64,000 bases of DNA from Methylobacterium sp. WL1 (GTDB lineage: Bacteria; Pseudomonadota; Alphaproteobacteria; Rhizobiales; Beijerinckiaceae): NCBI RefSeq assembly GCF_008000895.1, contig NZ_CP042823.1, forward strand, positions 1,240,001 through 1,304,000, read 5' to 3'. This document shows, piece after piece, positions 60,932 through 64,000 of the stretch. The notes under the pieces are model-generated. The model saw nothing but the letters and a program-made list of their open reading frames with translations, was not told the origin of the DNA and ran no database searches. Both the position numbers and the translations under genes were made by a program. Numbering within the stretch: position 1 is the stretch's first letter; the number at the start of each line of letters is the position of its first letter.

Positions 60932-61093
60932 CACGCCCCCCCGCGCCCAGATCCGATCACCGGGCAGCGGGGAGGTCGTGGATCTCACCGGCGCGAGCCG
61001 ATACGCAACGCGGCTCGCAGGACCGGTGATAGCCGGCTCCGGTTAGCCAAAGCGCAAGCGGACGCGCGCGCTTCGGTCCCGGATCGGGAAAGC

Positions 61094-61303
61094 TCAGTCG
61101 GCCTTGAGGTTGGCCGCGCTCTCCTTGCCGCTGCGCCGATCGGCCTCGACGTCGTAGGAGATCTTCTGTCCCTCGATCAGGTTGCGCATCCCTGCGCGCT
61201 CGACAGCCGAGATGTGGACGAAAACGTCCTTGCCGCCATCATCGGGCTGGATGAAGCCGTAGCCCTTGGTCTCGTTGAACCACTTCACGGTACCGGTAGC
61301 CAT
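61094..61303 (-). CDS. cspA: Cold-shock domain protein
   Basis: A 69-residue CSD protein: MATGTVKWFNETKGYGFIQP (RNP1), DVFVHISAVERAG (RNP2), LIEGQKISYDVE. It binds single-stranded RNA/DNA as a chaperone. The divergence in the tail (ADRRSGKESAANLKAD) is usual for alphaproteobacterial CspA. The whole fold is present. Confidence 0.96.
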   Translation of the reverse strand: MATGTVKWFNETKGYGFIQPDDGGKDVFVHISAVERAGMRNLIEGQKISYDVEADRRSGKESAANLKAD

Positions 61304-61427
61304 AGAGTTGTCCTAGTCGTCTCCGGCTCGCCAAAGCGACGTGCCGCAGGGGCCGAACGAGCCGCCTCGGCCGACTGTTCCCAAAGTTCCGCACGCGCGT
61401 GACGGGCGGGCCATCGAAAACCGCCCG

Positions 61428-62090
61428 TCACGGCGCCGCCCGCCGCAGCAACCGGCCGCTGCGCGAGGTACGCGACAGGCCGTGCGGCGTCTTGTTCCAG
61501 CGCACCGGCGCGCGGACCAGCTCGATCAGGGCGAGCCAGGCGGCCAGGCTGACGAGCAGGAAATAGAGCGGCATCCAGGGGGCCGACTGCGCCAGGTCGC
61601 CCCAGCCGCGCCGGGCGCAGCCGATCAGGGTCGGCAGCACCATGGCGGCGAACCCCACGCCGAACAGCGTCATGGCGATCCCGGCCACGAGGTTGTCCGG
61701 AAAGGACGGCGCGGCCGGGATCTCCGCGACCAGGTAACGCCAGGCGGCGTAGGCGAGGCAGACGGGATAGGCGAGCGCCGAGGCCACCGTGCCGGGTACC
61801 AGCGCCGCCGCGCAGAGCGCCTCCAGGGTGCCGAGGCGGCGGGCATTGTCCAGCGGGCGGCGACCGTGGGCGAGGCTGGTCTGCATCAGGCCCTTCAGCC
61901 AGCGGGTGCGCTGGGCCAGCCAGGGGCCCAGCCGGGCCGGCGCCTCCTCGATCGTGGCGCTCGGCAGGTCGCCGACCGCGTAACCCGCCAGGGCGAGCCG
62001 CATCCCGAGGTCGGCATCCTCGGTGACGTTCCAGGGGTCCCAGCCGTGCAGCGACCGCAGCACCCGTGTGCGTAGGTGCGGCCTTATGGA
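61428..62090 (-). pseudogene. Glycosyltransferase family 2, N terminus lost at an insertion
   Basis: The remaining ~220 residues begin HLRTRVLRSLHGWDPWNVTE and contain EDADLGMRLALAGYAVGDL, EEAPARLGPWLAQRTRWLKG (the QxxRW motif of processive transferases) and several C-terminal membrane helices (LVPGTVASALAYPVCLAYAAW, FLLVSLAAWLALIELV). The donor-binding N-terminal half is missing; the sequence beyond about 62090 is part of a mobile element. It was probably a membrane polysaccharide synthase. The frame continues open to 62219, but those residues are unrelated. Confidence 0.8.
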
Positions 62091-62106
62091 GCAAATGCAC
62101 CAGATA

Positions 62107-62124
62107 TGATGGCTTACGCCATCA
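62107..62124. repeat. Perfect inverted repeat near the left end of the mobile element
   Basis: ATGATGGC and GCCATCAT surround TTAC. The right arm continues as GCCATCATATGCGGTGC, a motif recurring at 63543 and 63587. Confidence 0.75.
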
Positions 62125-62228
62125 TATGCGGTGCTTAGCTGAAGGCCAAGCAGGAGAACACGAGGTGAGTTCACAGGAAGGCGTTTGGCGCACTCGCCAC
62201 GCTGGAAGTTGCGCGGCATCTTGGCCGG

Positions 62229-63290
62229 ATGCTGAAGCTCCGCAACACGGTCATCGCCGCGCTAGGGCTTGCGTTCACGGCGCTCGTTCAAGCCGTCATC
62301 GTTCCGTTGTTCAGAAAGGCGGTCGCGGCAATTTACGACACCGAGGTGCAAGACGCCTGGAAGGACGGCGCGCACCCGCTGATCGCGCACCTGTGGAGCG
62401 GTGCGGCCACCATGCTTGAGTGGCTGAACACCTTTTGGGGCGGGGCGCTTTTCACGCTTGCCATTATTTTTGTTGGCGAGATTTCGGCTGTCTTTCATCG
62501 GCGGCGGCGCGGCAAGTTAGTGACCCAGCCGCGCTTTGAGGCTGATGCCGCATCCACAGAGGCTTCTTCGGTTGCTCAGCCCGAAGCGGAGCTGCCACCC
62601 ACCGCGAGGCCAGCAGCCGACTTGATGTTGCTACCTCCGACGCGGACTTATTCCCTGGTCTGGGATGCGCCACAAGATATGCAGATAATTACAACGCCAG
62701 ATTGGCATCCGACAGAGCCAGAACAGACGACGACACGCTTGCCTGTGTTCGCACTAAAAAACCTTGGCAGCGTCGTAGCTAAAGACGTGCAGATCATATG
62801 GGAGTGCGATGAGATTAATCTCCCAGCTTTGCAAGCGGCACCCCGCATAGCTAGTTTTTACGGTCGTGCTCAGGGGCAAATGTTTATGTTGACCAGCCCC
62901 TTGGGTGAGACGATACGAGAAGCTGGGACAGCATTTCTCTCACAAATCAGTTCTAGTTTTCCGTATGTCGCCCCGCAAATCGACAATTATTCGGCTATCG
63001 CTGTAGACATGCCCTCGCAGATCTACTCATGTGCCGAGCTATTTTTTGTTGCTGTATTGCCGGATCACCAAGCGTTTAATGCAGCCGAATTTAGCTTTAG
63101 GGTAACGATCAGGTGGAAGGAAGATCTTGGCACAGCAGAAGCTCAATTTGCAGTCCAAGCAGTTCCCCATAGTTCACGAACGGGCTCACTGATTGTCATT
63201 GACGACAAACTTCGTCCTGATACCTTGGTCAAAGGCACGGTAAAATTTGCCGTGACCAGTTTACAGGAAGCCGCCCTAATCAATCCTTAG
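62229..63290 (+). CDS. Unknown membrane-anchored passenger protein
   Basis: A 353-residue protein. The first ~100 residues have two hydrophobic segments (VIAALGLAFTALVQAVIVPLF; FTLAIIFVGEISAVF) and an RRRRGK stop-transfer. A Pro/Glu/Ala linker follows, then from ~150 a beta-rich soluble domain (SLVWDAPQDMQIITTPDW, FALKNLGSVVAKDVQIIWECD, AEFSFRVTIRWKEDLGTAEAQF). I recognise no family. G+C is lower than the chromosome, and the 3' end overlaps the DUF6471 gene convergently by 15 bp. A defence or niche function as an IS passenger is possible but unproven. Confidence 0.7.
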   Translation: MLKLRNTVIAALGLAFTALVQAVIVPLFRKAVAAIYDTEVQDAWKDGAHPLIAHLWSGAATMLEWLNTFWGGALFTLAIIFVGEISAVFHRRRRGKLVTQPRFEADAASTEASSVAQPEAELPPTARPAADLMLLPPTRTYSLVWDAPQDMQIITTPDWHPTEPEQTTTRLPVFALKNLGSVVAKDVQIIWECDEINLPALQAAPRIASFYGRAQGQMFMLTSPLGETIREAGTAFLSQISSSFPYVAPQIDNYSAIAVDMPSQIYSCAELFFVAVLPDHQAFNAAEFSFRVTIRWKEDLGTAEAQFAVQAVPHSSRTGSLIVIDDKLRPDTLVKGTVKFAVTSLQEAALINP

Positions 63291-63521
63291 TTCTTTAGAG
63301 CCGACAGCCGTCAAACATTGCAGGAAAAACACTGCTGTAAATTTCCCACGAGCCATCTTGTTGCGGATGTTCGGCTCCGTCTCCTTCACGCCAACGGCTG
63401 CGAGCTTATCCACGAGCTGCGCATAGGTCACGCCCTTCCGCTTCAGCTCAGCTTTCAGGATCGCCTTCACCTTGCCGTCCCACGCCTCATCCGGCGCGTG
63501 GGTCGTGTCATCCGTCGTCAT
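63276..63521 (-). CDS. DUF6471-domain protein, IS1595 passenger
   Basis: An 81-residue protein with WDGKVKAILKAELKRKGVTY, AQLVDKLAAVGVKETEPNIRNK and ARGKFTAVFFLQCLTAVGSKEL, the DUF6471 pattern, a short HTH-like (XRE-like) fold. Such genes are regularly found next to IS1595-family transposases and may regulate them. The start at 63521 has GAGGG just upstream; a start at 63542 lacks a ribosome site. Confidence 0.8.
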   Translation of the reverse strand: MTTDDTTHAPDEAWDGKVKAILKAELKRKGVTYAQLVDKLAAVGVKETEPNIRNKMARGKFTAVFFLQCLTAVGSKELRID

Positions 63522-63542
63522 GCATCCCTCGCAATGGCTCAT

Positions 63543-63603
63543 GCCATCATACGCGATGCTTTTGCACTTGACTACGGTGCGATTATGCCATCATATGCGA
63601 TGC
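63543..63603. repeat. Two copies of a GCCATCATAYGCGRTGC motif
   Basis: Copies begin at 63543 and 63587, between the divergent DUF6471 and transposase genes; a third is at the left end (62118). Possible operators or transposase sites. Confidence 0.65.
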
Positions 63604-63624
63604 ATAAGCACCGGACGCGATGGC

Positions 63625-64000
63625 ATGTCCTCCCACTTCCTCCTCTCAGCCCAGGCCCGCACCCTCTCGCTTAAGGCGATCTACAAGGGTGGCGAGGACA
63701 CAGCTTACATGACCTTCCGGCGCCTTCGTTGGCCCGAGACGGACGGTGAGCCCGTTTGCCCGAAGTGCGGCTGCCTGGACCACTACAACATCAGCACGCG
63801 CCGCCGCTTCAAGTGCGCTGGTTGCGGCACGCAGTTCAGCGTCACGAGCGGGACAATCTTCGCCAGCCGCAAGCTGTCCTTCATGGACCTGTGCGCCGGC
63901 ATCGCGATCTTCGTGAACGCGGTGAAGGGATTGTCTGCGCTCCAGCTCGGCCGCGATCTGGACGTGTCCTACAAGACCGCCTTCGTCCTGGCGCACAAGC
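63625..64000 (+). CDS. IS1595-family transposase, N-terminal part
   Basis: The reading frame starts MSSHFLLSAQARTLSL and runs off the window after 125 residues. YMTFRRLRWPETDGEPVCPKCG and FKCAGCGTQFSVTSGTIFASRKL show the N-terminal zinc ribbon (C-x2-C ... C-x2-C) typical of IS1595/ISXO2-like transposases. The DDE catalytic domain lies beyond the window. ATG 63625 is the only sensible start. Confidence 0.9.
   Translation, partial: MSSHFLLSAQARTLSLKAIYKGGEDTAYMTFRRLRWPETDGEPVCPKCGCLDHYNISTRRRFKCAGCGTQFSVTSGTIFASRKLSFMDLCAGIAIFVNAVKGLSALQLGRDLDVSYKTAFVLAHK

Larger units (their letters stand above)
62078..64000 (+). mobile_element. IS1595-family element with passenger genes (left part)
   Basis: A lower-G+C block starts inside the glycosyltransferase gene and contains an unknown membrane-protein gene, a DUF6471 gene and a partial IS1595-type transposase at the right edge of the window. 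The left end lies between about 62078 and 62135. The right end, terminal repeat and target duplication are outside the window. Confidence 0.7.

Overview
The window is about 70% G+C (judged by eye) and is typical alphaproteobacterial chromosome, most likely Methylobacterium or a close relative (order Hyphomicrobiales). The evidence is the mix of families: a TIGR02300-type acidic protein, a NepR/EcfG-type stress sigma system, Omp25/RopB-like porins, a GCG/CRPN-like small exported protein, and many short lineage-specific ORFs. The genus call is inference; no rRNA gene is present. One tRNA gene is found (CAU anticodon, 36937-37012).

Layout. 1-2.4 kb: end of a non-phosphorylative aldose (L-arabinose or D-galactose) oxidation operon: semialdehyde dehydrogenase, keto-deoxy-aldonate dehydratase, aldose 1-dehydrogenase. 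It is followed by an OprB-type carbohydrate porin that is frameshifted here. 5-10.5 kb: an alkanesulfonate operon, msuE-ssuA-ssuA-ssuC-ssuB-ssuD, with two consecutive substrate-binding proteins. 10.8-19.2 kb: small exported proteins, a broken cysteine-repeat gene, a SulP transporter with STAS and cyclic-nucleotide domains, a DUF3307 protein, a quinone reductase divergent from a LysR regulator, and an SGNH hydrolase. 19.5-23.8 kb: an SDR enzyme, a PrlF-YhaV toxin-antitoxin pair, ureidoglycine-glyoxylate aminotransferase (pucG) and a PepSY protein. 23.9-30.2 kb: an orphan molybdenum hydroxylase subunit, a Tat-exported aldo/keto reductase, and the larC-larE-larB operon for the nickel-pincer cofactor. 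30.5-37 kb: an acyltransferase of foreign composition, a Crp/Fnr regulator, a YihY-family protein, a general-stress locus (sigma factor with a NepR-like N terminus facing a stand-alone nepR), a phosphoesterase, a 3-methyladenine glycosylase and the tRNA. 37-49.6 kb: a heavy-metal resistance island in which a copper/silver-type RND operon and a czc-type RND operon converge and overlap at their 3' ends, followed by an AraC regulator. 50-61.3 kb: two near-identical divergent porins, many small stress-type proteins, L-serine dehydratase and a cold-shock protein. 61.4-64 kb: a glycosyltransferase truncated by an IS1595-family element that carries passenger genes and runs off the window.

A recurrent oddity is apparent single-base frameshifts, mostly at runs of G or C, in otherwise intact genes (2.73, about 5.53, 12.12, 12.34, 33.15, 38.82 and about 48.1 kb). 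Together they look more like consensus sequence errors than independent gene decay. The most interesting biology is the NepR-like/sigma fusion beside nepR with candidate EcfG promoters, the lar operon without a visible larA, the 133-bp convergent overlap of two metal-efflux pumps encoded in a tandem repeat, and the unknown membrane passenger of the IS1595-like element.
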